Source of the DNA: Isoetes taiwanensis
Lineage: Eukaryota; Streptophyta; Lycopodiopsida; Isoetales; Isoetaceae
NCBI GenBank assembly: GCA_021234155.1
Contig: JAJEKV010000033.1
Location: forward strand, 13,341,614-13,405,613
Length of the DNA: 64,000 nt
Direction: 5' to 3'
Shown: piece by piece, positions 12,359-23,599 of the stretch
How the letters are laid out: each line of letters begins with the position of its first letter
How positions within the stretch are numbered: the stretch's first letter is position 1
Translations under genes and position numbers: made by a program
Notes under the pieces: model-generated
The model's input: only the letters and a program-made list of their open reading frames with translations
What the model was told of the DNA's origin: nothing
Database searches by the model: none

Positions 12359-13289
12359 TGAGTTGATTAGATGTGAGAACCATAGGAGATCTTCAAATTA
12401 AGAAGGTCCTGTGTAATGCATATCTGACAGAAGAAGATGTACATAAAGAAGATGTCCTTTTCTAACATGCCACTATAGCAATCTCCCCTCCAACATCAAC
12501 AACATTTGAAATGGTTGCATTTGTTGGGATAGCATTTGTTGGGCTCTACTAAAATTTTTGTCTTACTGTTTCTTGAGGGAAGTTAGACGTTGCCATGCAT
12601 AATAAGGACAAAAGGAAGGAGAAGAACAAGCAAAAGTAAAATAATTGCATAGAGTCCCAGCTCACATATCCATGTAGCTCACATATCTATGTCTGTACAT
12701 GTGTAACAGAGTGTTGGCTCTAAATGCATGTTAGTTTGAGAGACCAACATGTGTCCTTGTTCAAGTATGCAAGTACTATGAGCTGCTACATGTACTTCTG
12801 TATTGAGCGCTGCACATTGCTAATGACCGAGAAGATGATATTTGTTGAGCAGGTTGACCCAAGTGATGAGAAGGAAACAACTTGTCAAATTGCTACTTTA
12901 ATTGCTTTTATTTCCTCCATATTATAAATTCAAATGGAATAAAACATTGCCTGTGATTGTAAAATAAATTTCATTTAACTGCCTATATTGTTTCATCTTC
13001 TTTTTTGGCTTTGTCGCAGGTTTCCTCAATAACATGGGCACTTATTGTGTCTTCTTTAAATATGTGATGTAATTATTGCAGGTATTTCTGAGGATAATTT
13101 TTCATGGGAAATGTCGAAGACATGGAAGCATTTCCACATATCGCTGCTATGATATGGGTTTACATTGGCATGCAGGAAAGTCAATGGCAACTTTAAGAAT
13201 GGACAATGGCATTTATGATGGGTTTACATGAACGTCCAAGGAAATATGCACTTATCCAACGAAAGCACACATGCAGATCAGATTGTTTA

Positions 13290-13574
13290 GCCAGCTATAT
13301 ACGTTGTAATGCGGGAGCATGGCACATGCTCATCTCATCTTTAAAATGATGCTACGCCCATCTTTAGTTTCATGGAATTCTATGATGTTTGCTTATGCAG
13401 AGAAAGGGGACTTATGTTGCTGTGCTGAAGTCATGTGGTGGTTGTGCAGCAAAAGAAGAAAGCAAGCAAGTGGAGGGAAACCTTATGAAAATAGAGTGTC
13501 TAAAGAAGGCTCTAACAATCCAGTCTCAGCTCCCAAAGACCAGTCATGAGTTCAACATTTGGTGGTCGTTGTAA
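13290..13574 (+). pseudogene. Captured PPR gene fragment
   Basis: From about 13295 the plus strand reads YTL-stop-CGSMAHAHLIFKMM then PSLVSWNSMMFAYAEKGD, a PLS-type PPR motif in which the usual Lys codon before CGS has become TAA. After a frame change it continues TYVAVLKSCGGCAAKEE, the start of the next motif, with intervening residues missing. It is too short and broken to function and lies within the 8.6-kb DNA transposon. Confidence 0.7.
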
Positions 13575-13683
13575 TCCACTTCACCTGAGATGTATAAATG
13601 ACTGTAATTTGAACTCAGAGACAACGCTGCTTTATATCCGTTACCAGCCCATAGATATGCATAAATCTGAGTTTTGGCAGTTT

Positions 13684-13890
13684 TTACAGACTGAATTGTG
13701 TTGATGCTATCGTCCGAAAATATCCAGTAAGGGGAGTCTTCAAAGTAGAGACAAGTCCACCGCTTTCCATCACCATGGTGTAGGGACCCTGCGGATTATT
13801 TGTAGGGCTTAACCAGCTAGTCAACTTCATTTTGTTTGAGAAGCCCTGTAATACTACCAAAGAGTTACACGGAGATTTATACATGCTTAC
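13684..13890 (-). pseudogene. Captured G-type lectin (S-locus-like) domain fragment
   Basis: The minus strand reads SLVVLQGFSNKMKLTSWLSP then NNPQGPYTMVMESGGLV. This resembles the segment of plant bulb-lectin / S-locus receptor kinases that follows the PTDTLL motif (NKMKLTSW..S..DP..GPYSLVME.GG). The similarity is lost beyond both ends. It would be another captured host gene fragment. Family recognition is by pattern only. Confidence 0.5.
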
Positions 13891-14868
13891 CAACCAATGT
13901 ACTTCTTTAGCACGAATTAGCTTGTGTGTGTCTGGAGAGTATAAGTGCAACCTCAAACATGCAAGCATTTGACAACACAAAAGCAATGCATCTGCACGAA
14001 AGCCAACATTTGGTAGCAGTAAAAAAGCCAAAATAGCCAATGGAGGAAGCAATAACCGATAGAGGAAGTAAAATCCTCTGTAACAAACTACCTGGTTTTT
14101 GCCCTGCAACCACTTGTTGGAGTTCCAATTGCATGTTTAAAATATATTCCGCAGTACCAGTTTTGTAAAGATATACACAGCTGGAACCATCATTACTACA
14201 ACTTCAACGCAACATAGTTCTCTTCAATTACGAGGAAATCCATCAATAAAAAATTTGTCATTCCCACTTTCCTTTGTTGCTCGTTGTAGAAGCTTTACAT
14301 TCACTTCTGAATGGACAATCTTGCCTTCCTTGATTATGTTCTCACTGCATAGAATCATTACGTTGTCTTCTTTCCCATAAACTGCCACTGAAAAATTATA
14401 CCTTCAGATATTATAGACATCAAAACGGACATGTTAACTCACCCATTCTCAGATCTAGAGTTAATTTCAGCAGGCAACAAATCTCCAGCAAGGAGATGGA
14501 GAAAGCCAAATCTCTCTAGAATCTTTGAATATTACCACTTTCAGACCACCTGCACATGTAATAACACATGTAAAACTATAGGGCATAGTACCCAGTAACA
14601 AGATACAAATTCTCAAATGCCATGCGAATAATCCAGCAAACAAAATGCACCAACCTGTTCCTAAACAGAGCACCAACCTATATAGCATCAAGCAACAAAC
14701 ATGTGTAGCAACTCGAGCACCACATTCTATGACTTGCACCAAAAGCTCACTCAGGACACAACCAACTCCACGTGCAAGAGGCCTAGCAAATAAAGTAAAA
14801 GCAAATCATAAATAGCACAAAAAAATTAAGTCTCACCTCCAAATCTGTAAATTGCTCCAATGAGAAGA

Positions 14869-17436
14869 CTAAGCTGCCATGACATATTTTTTTCCAGTTC
14901 TAATTCTTTTGCTCCTCCATTGCCGTTGTGTTTCCCTTGCTGTAGACTTCTCCCATGACTCCCTTTTGCGCTTTAGAGCAGCCTCCCTCAATGCATTGTC
15001 CAAACATGGGCTGGCTCTTCTCCTAATATTCCTTTCATGCCTAGCTAGTAACTTCCTGTAAAACCATATTCCAAGCTGATTGAGTGGCTTCGACATCAAT
15101 GACGATCCTCCTCTTTGAGTAGCTCGGTGAAAAGCCATCTTCGCTTGTTTGTGGGACTTCTCCATGCCTTGTGTATTCCACACTGCAAGGCTGCCATATT
15201 CCTTTGCAAACCAAGGTCCATGAGCATACAAAACGTGAATATAATGGGTTACCTCGCTCTCACCCCATGCCTTGATATATGCTTCTGCAAATCTTGAGAC
15301 AAGTAACTTAAATTCATCTTTGTCTTCGTCATTGTATGTATGTTTCTGCAGTAGAATATTAAGATTGGAAAATGCATTCCATGCATCTAGTTTTCTTACA
15401 GTGGAGTTAGCTCCATCCGTCCGATCTCTTTCTGCCTCCACTAATCTTTTGCCAAACTCAAATGTGCCTTTCCTTTTGGGATCTATGTTCTTTAAAAAAT
15501 GTCTAGCCTTATCACCACCTAATGAAACTTTGGATGGTATTGAGCTCTTACCTGAACGTTTGAGGTCCTTTTCAAGTTTCACACAACCGCCATGAAGTCC
15601 AGCATTTGATAATACTTCCTCAACCCTCGCTATTCCTTCTTTCCTCGCTTTTTCGTCTTTGATATTCCAAACAAACATGCAACTATTATGTATCATTTTT
15701 TCAATAACTCTTACCATTGCATGCAAAGTGCACACGTGCACTCTTTGCAAAGGAATTGGTAAGACAGGTTCAAAGTCTTTGTCCATTAAATGCCTATCTG
15801 GACCTGCATTTTGATTGCAAGACAGGAGGCTAGAACTTTTACCCCTTCTTTGCTCTTTCATTCTATACATACAATAAATGCAATTCCTAGTTGTATGAGC
15901 TGGTGAACTAACTATATTATACATAGCTTTTGTAGTTTTCAAGTCACAAGCCAAATGAAATCTTACCTTGAAGGACCCATGACCGTCGACATGCAATGAT
16001 TCCCCTGACTCATACAAGCTAATAATTCTTGGGAGTTCAGTCTGGTCAAATACCCACTTTAAAATTGCAAATGTTTCTTTATGAACCTGGAACATGCCAA
16101 GCCACCATGTGTGATCTTCTGATTGTACCGAAAACCATTCAGGATCTCTTTTAGATTTGGGCAGCTGCAATTGCATTTCATAATTTGATCCCAAAGCAAA
16201 GTTCATAAGAACAATGGAGACTCTTTCAAATTTTGATTTACTAGTTAGCTCCATCTCATCCAATTTTATGCAGACTTCCAATTGTTGTACCTGTGAAGAT
16301 TGCAGATTATAAAAAGCAACCATAAGTTTTAAGACGCTTTCCAAATCAAACCAGACATTGTTTTTCTCATTCAATCCCATTGTTTCGCTTTTGTTATTTT
16401 TTGATCTACTTGCAAGCAATGGGGCTCCTGATTGGATTGAATGCATACCACCAAGTACCTCGTCAACCCTTGCATTCCTATTCCTCCTGCTAGTTTCAAT
16501 CGCATATGGACGAGGTATAATGACCTTCTTGGTGCCAAGTGTTCTCAATGCAGCCTGAAAAGGTTTGAAGAGATTTCTATAACCCTGTCTACTCAAACCA
16601 ATAGAATCGCAAGTTGCTTGTACCTGCGATGCGCATCCATGTTTGAAGCAATCTCATTTATGACCATATCTAAAATATTTCTCTTCAATCTTTGCATTGC
16701 ATGGCATTTAACAAGTCAATTTCATCTCTCGGAAACCATGTTCACAAGAAAGTTTCCAACATTTTTTCTTACAACTCCACTCTTTTCTTCTTGTTCAAGA
16801 CTTGTGAGCAGTAAAACCCTTCGTCTTCTTTGCTCCCCTTTGGAGCTAAAACCTCAATAGGTTTCATACTCTTTTTCCTTTCCCGGAATCCCATAGAAGT
16901 TTTCTTCAATCTTTTTAAGCGAGCTTCCAGACATTTAACTGCAGATTCAGCTCTCATGCGAAAATTCTCAACTTGGAACTTCTCTCTCTCTCTGATTGTT
17001 TGATAATAAAATCCTTTAAGTTATTTTCGTTTTGAGCTTGGATCAAGTTCCTCTTCAAAGTTACAATCTGCGAGAGCAATGAAGCCTTTTCTGACAATAG
17101 GCTTTCAAATTCACGCTTTTGTGCTTCAATTGCTTGCACATTGCCCTGAATTATAGAACAGAGCTGGCCTATATATTTCCACATATTTTCACAATATCCT
17201 AATAGACCATTCCTTCCCTCAGAAACAAACTTAACCAAGCCAGTAATAGAATTGAATTCTGGAAATTTACCGCTTATAGGATCTCGGGGATAAATGCTTC
17301 CATGTGCCCATATGTCTGCATTCTTTGCTCCTTCTGATCTGAGTTTATCTTCATCAATCTTTCCTTTAAGTCCTCCTCGTTTCTTATTGCATGTCTGTGC
17401 ATACTCCTCAGGCAATAGAATCCTGATTTCAGTCAT
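14869..17436 (-). pseudogene. Transposase-like gene of the 8.6-kb element
   Basis: The C-terminal 575 residues (16596-14869) are one open frame. They include HVDGHGSFKVRFHLACDLK, a CIYCMYRMKEQRR zinc-knuckle-like turn, VHVCTLHAMVRVIEKM and QGMEKSHKQAKMAFHRATQRGG-like helices. This Asp/CDLK/CxxC/His/E-K-SH order recalls DDE transposases of the CMC type, but I cannot name the family. Upstream, 17436-16954 (starting MTEIRILLPEEY) and 16957-16769 give a coiled-coil-rich N-terminal part (EAQKREFESLLSEKASLLSQ). The frame changes in a (GA)n run near 16985 and again between 16770 and 16630, so either short introns or frameshifts separate the parts. It sits near the right end, pointing inward. Confidence 0.55.
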
Positions 17437-17900
17437 CGTGGAAGAAGTGAAAACAAAACCAATAAGCAAACCGTTTAGAAAATCCAATGACTTACCTCTT
17501 AATTCAAATCTGAGATGTAAAAGAGGGAAGCTCCAAATTCGAATTCTCATTGTAAGGGAAAGTTATGAGGCGCCAAAACAAGAAAAAAAAAACTCGGTTT
17601 CCATCTCCATGAGGATCGGGATTGATGATGTGGAGGAATTGGTCGGAAAAGCTTCCAAGGTTTAGTTTATGACGTGGATATGGATACCGTGTCCAGACAT
17701 GTTCTGAAACGCGACAAATCTCCTTCGATAGATCATTTTATGGAGCATTTAAGGGAAAGACAATTTCAATGGAGCATTTTATGGAAGTAGTAGTTAGAAA
17801 AAAGTTGTTGGAAAAGTTTGGTATACGTTAGGTAAATGGTGGTTGCACCCTACCATATTGAAAACAAAAAAAATGAAAAATATTATGTAATTTCCTTAGG

Positions 17901-17933
17901 AGGACAAACTTATATCCCAAACTGCCTCTAATG
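17901..17933 (-). repeat. Right terminal inverted repeat of the 8.6-kb transposon
   Basis: The reverse complement begins CATTAGAGGCAGTTTGGGAT, pairing with the left terminus at 9288. It is directly followed by GCT, the 3-bp duplicated target. Confidence 0.75.
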
Positions 17934-17936
17934 GCT

Positions 17937-19420
17937 GGGTATCCCCTTTGGAGGGGATGTTTCCATGGGGAGGGTGTGGGATGAGATTTTGCAGGGGTTG
18001 CAGAAGCACCTCAATTGGTGGAAGGGTAGCAAGTTGTCCATGGCAGGTAGGATCACTATTGCCAAGTCCCGGTACTTTTGTAGCACTCATGTGTATCTGA
18101 CATCTGCGATGCTAGCTCACGAGGGTAAGATCTGGGCTTTGGATAAGATTGTTCGAAATTTTGTGTGGGGGGAGGGGATGATGAAGGGGCGGTTGTTAAA
18201 GTGGCTTGGTGGAAGTGTCTCCGCCCGGGGGAGGATGGGGGCTTGGCCATTTTGGATTTGGCTGCATAGTAAGGTGTTGGTCTCAAGTTTGTTTGGAGCA
18301 TTACGCAGGATGGAGCATCTTCTCCTGGTCTTGTATTTGTTGTTGCGATCTCTTCGTCATTGTGTGGCATTTGGGAAGCCGTGCATTGCATGTGGAGTTG
18401 CCACAGGGCTTTGTTGTATGGTCTCGGGCTTTCCCACATGCATCCCCTTTCTCCACCGTGAGTGTTGCGGGCTTGGGATCATAATGCGTGTGCTCTTCCA
18501 GCTAGATTATGCCTCGGTTTATCACCACTCTTCTCCTTTCTTGTGGGTTCCTCTACCCCCGCACACTTGCCCTTGGGCGCCAGCTTTGTGCATGCTCGGA
18601 CCTTGAGCCCGTTGGAGGCGAAGCTGGCTGTGCTCACCTTGGAGGATTGGTATTGGGGTGGTCAGCTAGCTAGCCCGTGGGAGTTCTTCGAGCTTCGCTT
18701 TTAGCCGAGGGCGTGACCCGGACTATCACGGGAGCACGTGGCGGGAAGTATTCCGCTACACATACCTATAGTCCCTCGGGATGATGTGGTGGTGCGGGTT
18801 TGGAAGGTTCATCGGGATGTTGTGTCTTCTTGCTTTGTGCGGTCTTCTTACCGGGTCTTTGGCTATTCATGACACACCGCCCCTTCGAGGCAAGTGGTCT
18901 ATCTTTATACGGGTTCTCGATGGCTTCGGTTTGGACATGGACATGGAGCTCACTTCCCCCCAGAAGGTTAGGGTGCTTCGTGGCGGTGGTGCACCGCCAG
19001 ACGTATCGGGGTGAATGCCCTTGTGAGTCGGTTTAGGCGGGTGTGAGCCCTCTCGCCCTTGTTGTGGCCTTCATCGTGAGGCGTGGAGCATTATGCGGTT
19101 TTATGCCCTCACTTGCGGGCTGCCGGGATTGGGTTAGGGCTCTGTTTCAGGTGAGATTGACTAGCCGCCAGATTGCCGCTTCATGTGTATCTGGTGCTTG
19201 GCGCTCTTGCAAAGCAAGCCTTGCATCTGGCGTGGCTTGGTTGGTGTGGTTGATTTGGAAGCGGCGGTGGTTGTGGATCTTCGGGGGGATTGATGACCGC
19301 GGCCTCTCTGATTCCTCGACTCAGGTACAAGCTATTTCAAAGCTTTCTGGTGTTCCCGGGAGTAGTAGAGCAGAAGTTTGTCATTTAGCGGGACTTCTTG
19401 GGTGTTGTAGATGGTGATGG
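17937..19420 (+). pseudogene. LINE unit B ORF2, second part (C-terminal region and 3' UTR)
   Basis: The sequence resumes with LGIPFGGDVSMGRVWDEIL and then HLNWWKGSKLSMAGRITIAKS, which continues the frame broken at 9287 and aligns with unit A at about 6400-6540. Later pieces match the connector and the C-terminal WLVWLIWKRRWLWIF segment near 19240. Frames change at least four times (near 18230, 18450, 18770 and 19040), so this half is more damaged than 7977-9287. The 3' UTR runs to the poly(A) tract at 19569-19588. Confidence 0.8.
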
Positions 19421-19568
19421 TCGGTTTGTACAGCAGTAGAGTTGCGGTTTTTCTGTGAGTTTGTTATGGAGTGTCGAGGTATCACTGTCTCTTTGGGGCA
19501 GTTCTCCTTCCTCCTCACTTGCTTTGTAACATTACCATTTTTTTAATATATTGATGACACAGTTCTTC

Positions 19569-19588
19569 AAAAAAAAAAAAAAAAAAAA
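19569..19588 (+). other. LINE poly(A) tail
   Basis: Twenty consecutive A residues end unit B, directly before the right target-site duplication. Confidence 0.9.
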
Positions 19589-19605
19589 TGTTTTCGTAGC
19601 AATGA
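19589..19605 (+). repeat. Right target-site duplication of the LINE block
   Basis: Matches 2387-2403 in 16 of 17 bases and immediately follows the poly(A) tract. Confidence 0.85.
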
Positions 19606-21600
19606 AAATGAATTTTTTCATTGACAATAGATAGATGGATACTTTTACGTCATTACATAATAAGTCTTTGACAGTCAGGTGGTGTGAATCATTATTTGGT
19701 AATCAAGGTAAAAACAAGCTATCGAAATCCTATCCTAGTGCTCTCAGTACATGCCCATAAAGAAATTGCCATTGAACCTAACAAGGCAGTCAAACCTGGA
19801 TTACAAAGAAAAGATCGAACTCATGTGGTTTGCAATTTTGCCATATATTTAATGTACACGTAGTAAGATGTGCAACATGAGTAACGAAAACATGAGCAAG
19901 GAGTTGAAAACATGTCTTTTATGCCATTTTTCCTGTAGCCATTTTTCCAATTTGAATTGATGAACTACAAAAGATTGTAGATATAATAATGTCAATGTCC
20001 ATATAATTATGATGTTCATATAACATAAATGAGTTTCTCACATCTTTGCATAAGAAACATTTTGAATAGTTGGCTTGGGCAAATCAGAGACTACCATATG
20101 AGTGCTCTTATATCCTCCTAGAGGGTCTTCATGGTTAAGAATAAATCTAATAACTAGCAATACAAAGTATCTTGAAGACCATCTGGAGGGTGTTACAGAG
20201 GATTTGCAATTTGCAGTTCATTTAAACATTTGACAACTTGTGTTAGATATGAACTCTGTGAATTATGTGTGTTTCAAATTGTCAAGCATATGGTAAAGAG
20301 ATAAAAGAATGTAAACAACTACAACAATCCCCCATGCTCTATTACTGGAACAATGCAAAATATATACTAAGAAGCTCTTCAAGGTTTGGTATATCAATGG
20401 ACATGATGTTCGATTTGGGAAGAGAACAAGAGAGCTCACCTCTAAACAATCGAGTCCTAAAGCCCCATGAAAGTTTGCAACCGCCAATGCAGTTGGATTA
20501 TCAAAGCCTTCCAAATTGCAGCAACTAGCTATAAGAGGCGCAATGAATCCCTTAAAGCCATATTGCATGCTAAAGTTCAAAAATATTTCATAATAACAAT
20601 TCATGCAAAACAAACAATAACATAATCCTCCAGAAACTGTAAATAATAGTTTTCCTTGAATGCCCACTTGTCAAGTGATGGCAATTTTTTAGGTTGGAAA
20701 ATTGATATATCACCCTACAATAAACTACAAGTGTTTGGTTTGTCGGAGGAACTTGGGTTGTCTGGGTACTGCTCAGAACCTTACAGGATCAACATTTATT
20801 TCCAATATCTCAAAGCAACATAGCTCTAAGTAAAATGTAGCAGCGACGAACACTCCTGAGCTTCATGGTGCTTCCTAACAAAGAAGCATAACTCAAACAA
20901 AAAACTTAATCCTAGTTCCAATACATTTTTTTTCTTGTTGGAGAAAAGAACGCAACACGGGTGAGACTTGCACGCACCCACGACTCCCACGCAGCTGTAG
21001 TCAGTGGGCTTTGAACAACCTGTGGGCTTTGCTACATATTCTAAACGAGGTGTACCCTAGACTACCACAGTCGTCGGTTTCGTCAATCCTACGACCCGGA
21101 TCGTATGTTGGGGCCTGTGAGCACCTCTCGTTTCACATATCTAGCATTATAACAAGGGTTTTTTTTTGTGATTTTATACGCTTTTTGGCATGGTTTTCAT
21201 ATGATTCCATGGGCGTATTTCAAAAAACGTACTAATGCGTACATCTAGAGTGCGCACTATATTTTAGCCTCATATTTGTATAGTTTTTGTGTTGTCTAAT
21301 TTTCCCCTATCTTTAGTTCGAGATCAAGGGCTCATAATGGAAGCCCCCTTTTGCTACTATAATTACATGCAGTGATGGCATTCATATGAATAATGTTTGA
21401 ACAGCCATGTAGATAATTATTATTGGGACGTGCTAAAAACGGCCAAAGTGTTAAAAACATAGAAGGATCAGATTTTTCGTTGTGCGGTGGAGCAGTCTTG
21501 GGACTTGAACAGAACGGATTTTGTGTGCCGAATTTGCTGCCGTTTCTTTCACCTTTGCTGCCGATTTGCCTACATAGCTAGTTTGGCTACCTAGCTAGTT
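19606..21600. other. Gene-poor stretch with one isolated exon-like segment
   Basis: Mostly AT-rich non-coding DNA. On the minus strand 20440-20569 looks like a lone exon: an acceptor-like TTTAG, the coding stretch MQYGFKGFIAPLIASCCN followed by NPTALAVANFHGALGLDCLE, and a GTGAGC donor. No neighbouring exon was found and the family is not recognised. It may be a relic of a host gene. Confidence 0.35.
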
Positions 21601-21645
21601 ACTTGTTTGTATCTAAAATACAATTCAGAGACAATTTACAACATG

Positions 21646-21897
21646 CAGACCTCGAGGTCTTAGTTTCTAGGGTAAGGCTTGCTTTTGATTCACACAGAAA
21701 AAGGAGCCGGGTGGGTTTGGCTACGAGCTTTGAATCCCCTTTCTGACTTGGCATATCCGTGCAATATCTTCTTTCGAGGGCGGGCTTTTCCATACTCGAG
21801 GTCTTAGTTTCTAGGGTAAGTCTTCCTCTTCGATACACACAGAACAAGGAGCCGGGTTTAGATACAAGCTTTAAATTCCCTTTCTGAACTTGGCAGG
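21646..21897. repeat. Two-copy direct repeat, about 145-bp period
   Basis: The segment starting CTCGAGGTCTTAGTTTCTAG with an AAGGAGCCGGGT core occurs near 21650 and again near 21796, with scattered differences and a small deletion in the second copy. Both end in a TTCCCTTTCTGA-like stretch. No coding function is evident. Confidence 0.65.
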
Positions 21898-22118
21898 AGC
21901 AGGCTTTCCCTTTTCAAGAGCAGGCTTTCCCACCATAACATGGCTTTCGGTCGACCAACAGCTGCAGCGGCAATCCAACAGGTTCGTTTCCCTTTGAAAT
22001 GATGTCTTAGAAGCCACATATATTTCCGGTGATCTTAGGCATTGACAACACGCTTAGACCATTCTCGAAACCGGTTTGCCGCGGAACTTTCAAAGATAAA
22101 AGCTGAGCGGGGACCGGT

Positions 22119-22780
22119 TGAAGATAGGTCTGCGAAGATCTGTGGAAAACCTATGTATGTTATGCAGGAAAAAATTTGTACGTGGATGCAGAGCTTTCTT
22201 TAATTTGCAAACTTACGCAAGATTAATCTCTTTCAATGTGTTGGCCCGGATGTAGGCGCTAGATTTAACCCTAATGCGGGTTCCATACATTTCTATCTTC
22301 ATCTTGGATTCTCGTAGCGTAATGCATGTATGAAAAGCATTTGTGTTTGCACAAGTAATCAACAGATTGTTTGTTCATTGGCATTTCTTTGGTCCTCCTT
22401 TAAATCATTCATGGCCCCTGTTTTTTGTACCACAAAAATGATAATGAGTCAAGATAGGTGCGTGAAGATGCGTGCAAAAGCTATGTATGTTATGGGGAAA
22501 AAATTTGTACCTTTGGATCGCGAGCTTTCTTTAATTTGCAAACTTCTGCAAGATTAATCTCTTTCAATGGGCTGGTCCACATGTAGGTGCTACATTTAAC
22601 CCTAATGCAGGTTCCATACATTTCTATCTTCTTCTTGGATTCCTGTAAGCAGAGGTCGATGTATGAAAAGCATTTGTGTTTGCACAAGTAATCAACAGGT
22701 TGTTGGTTCATTGGCATTTGCTGGTCCTCCTTTACATCATTCATGGCCCTATTTTTTTGTACCACAAAGATGATAATGAA
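22119..22780. repeat. Tandem duplication of a segment of about 330 bp
   Basis: Copy 1 (about 22119-22447) and copy 2 (about 22453-22780) align along their length, for example TATGAAAAGCATTTGTGTTT and TTGTACCACAAA in both. Copy 2 has an open minus-strand frame (ESKKKIEMYGTCIRVKCS and onward) that is broken in copy 1, so the unit may derive from an exon. No family was recognised. Confidence 0.7.
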
Positions 22781-22986
22781 AGCACGTTCATAGCTGTATA
22801 TTAGCTAGACTTGCTGCTAACATTCTTTTGTGTCCTGGCCTTGCCTGTTGTCTTCATACCTAGCACACAAGCTGCAGCCAATGGGTATTACTTATTGCAT
22901 TATTAAATTTATTTGATTGCTAAATGGAAGAAGACATCTGGAAGAAGACATCTATAAATTTTGAGTTGGAGGCACGATCTATTCAT

Positions 22987-23060
22987 TAGCTCGGCTCAAG
23001 ATGTAGGTTATTTTCTTTTTTCTTGGTGGCCATGCCTAGGTTCAAATCCTAGGGGGCACT
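22987..23060 (+). repeat. tRNA-like (SINE-type) sequence
   Basis: TTAGCTCGGCTCAAG at 22986 followed about 50 bases later by AGGTTCAAATCCTAGGGGGC resembles a tRNA D-arm/A-box region and a T-arm/B-box. No acceptor stem closes, so this is a tRNA-derived repeat remnant and not a working tRNA gene. Confidence 0.4.
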
Positions 23061-23599
23061 TTCAAAGCTATTTGTTTTAATAAACTATACGTCCACTCAT
23101 TATTCTTAATGTATATTCTAACGAGAATCTAGTGTTCTAGTGTTCCTTGGGCTATAAGCATGGTATGGTGCATGTTTTGTGGTTCTAGTAGATTCTCCCA
23201 GCTCCAATGACAAGGATGATATTTTATCTTGTCTTGGTCTACATTGACGGTTGGATCCATATTACATCAATATGGCAACATCAATTTGACAGGCTTTTCT
23301 TTTCTATCCTCATCACATTTATCCTTTTATCAATATAACACATATAATAACACATATAAAATAATAACACACACATATAATATCATTACGATTTTTTTTT
23401 TAGTTCGTTCGTCAATTCTTAAGGCCCCGAAGGGGCCAAATTTTTTTTTGGTTAACACACAAACCATTACATCCAACACTTTAAAATTAAATCCCCCTTG
23501 AATAGTCATTTATGATTGGAGGCCCCTATGATTTTGAAATATGAAATACGATTTCGCCTAAGGTTTTGAGGGAATATCGAAACTCTATACGGCTTTGTC

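Larger units (their letters stand above)
9288..17933. mobile_element. 8.6-kb DNA transposon with CATTAGAG termini and 3-bp GCT duplication
   Basis: The element splits LINE unit B. CATTAGAG at 9288-9295 matches CTCTAATG at 17926-17933 in inverted orientation, and GCT flanks both sides (9285-9287 and 17934-17936). Removing the element and one GCT restores a continuous LINE frame (TKL to GIPFG). The imperfect inverted repeat extends to about 33 bp and includes a shared TTTGGGAT. It carries a minus-strand transposase-like gene near the right end, a plus-strand spliced accessory gene near the left, and scraps of PPR, LRR and G-type lectin genes. The 3-bp duplication and CA-start resemble the CACTA/CMC superfamily, but the terminal sequence is not the canonical CACTA/G. 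The superfamily assignment is tentative. Confidence 0.8.
2404..19588 (+). mobile_element. Composite LINE insertion (two LINE units, later split by a DNA transposon)
   Basis: The block begins just after a 17-bp target-site duplication and ends in a 20-A tract followed by the second copy. Unit A (2404-7976) carries ORF1, endonuclease, reverse transcriptase and a C-terminal zinc-knuckle region, and ends in ATAAAAA. Unit B starts at 7977, at a position homologous to about 5093 in unit A, and runs to the poly(A) tail, but it is interrupted between 9287 and 17934 by a DNA transposon. Units A and B are clearly related plant L1-type elements but not identical. Both contain frameshifts and stops, so neither is active. 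The order of events (LINE first, DNA transposon later) follows from the nesting. Confidence 0.8.

Noticed and set aside
14879-16860. Several plus-strand ORFs opposite the transposase-like gene
   Set aside because: They overlap the long minus-strand coding frame, lack motifs, and are rich in residues expected from antisense translation.
22987-23060. Functional tRNA gene
   Set aside because: B-box and A-box-like strings are present but no acceptor or anticodon stem can be paired; treated as a repeat remnant.
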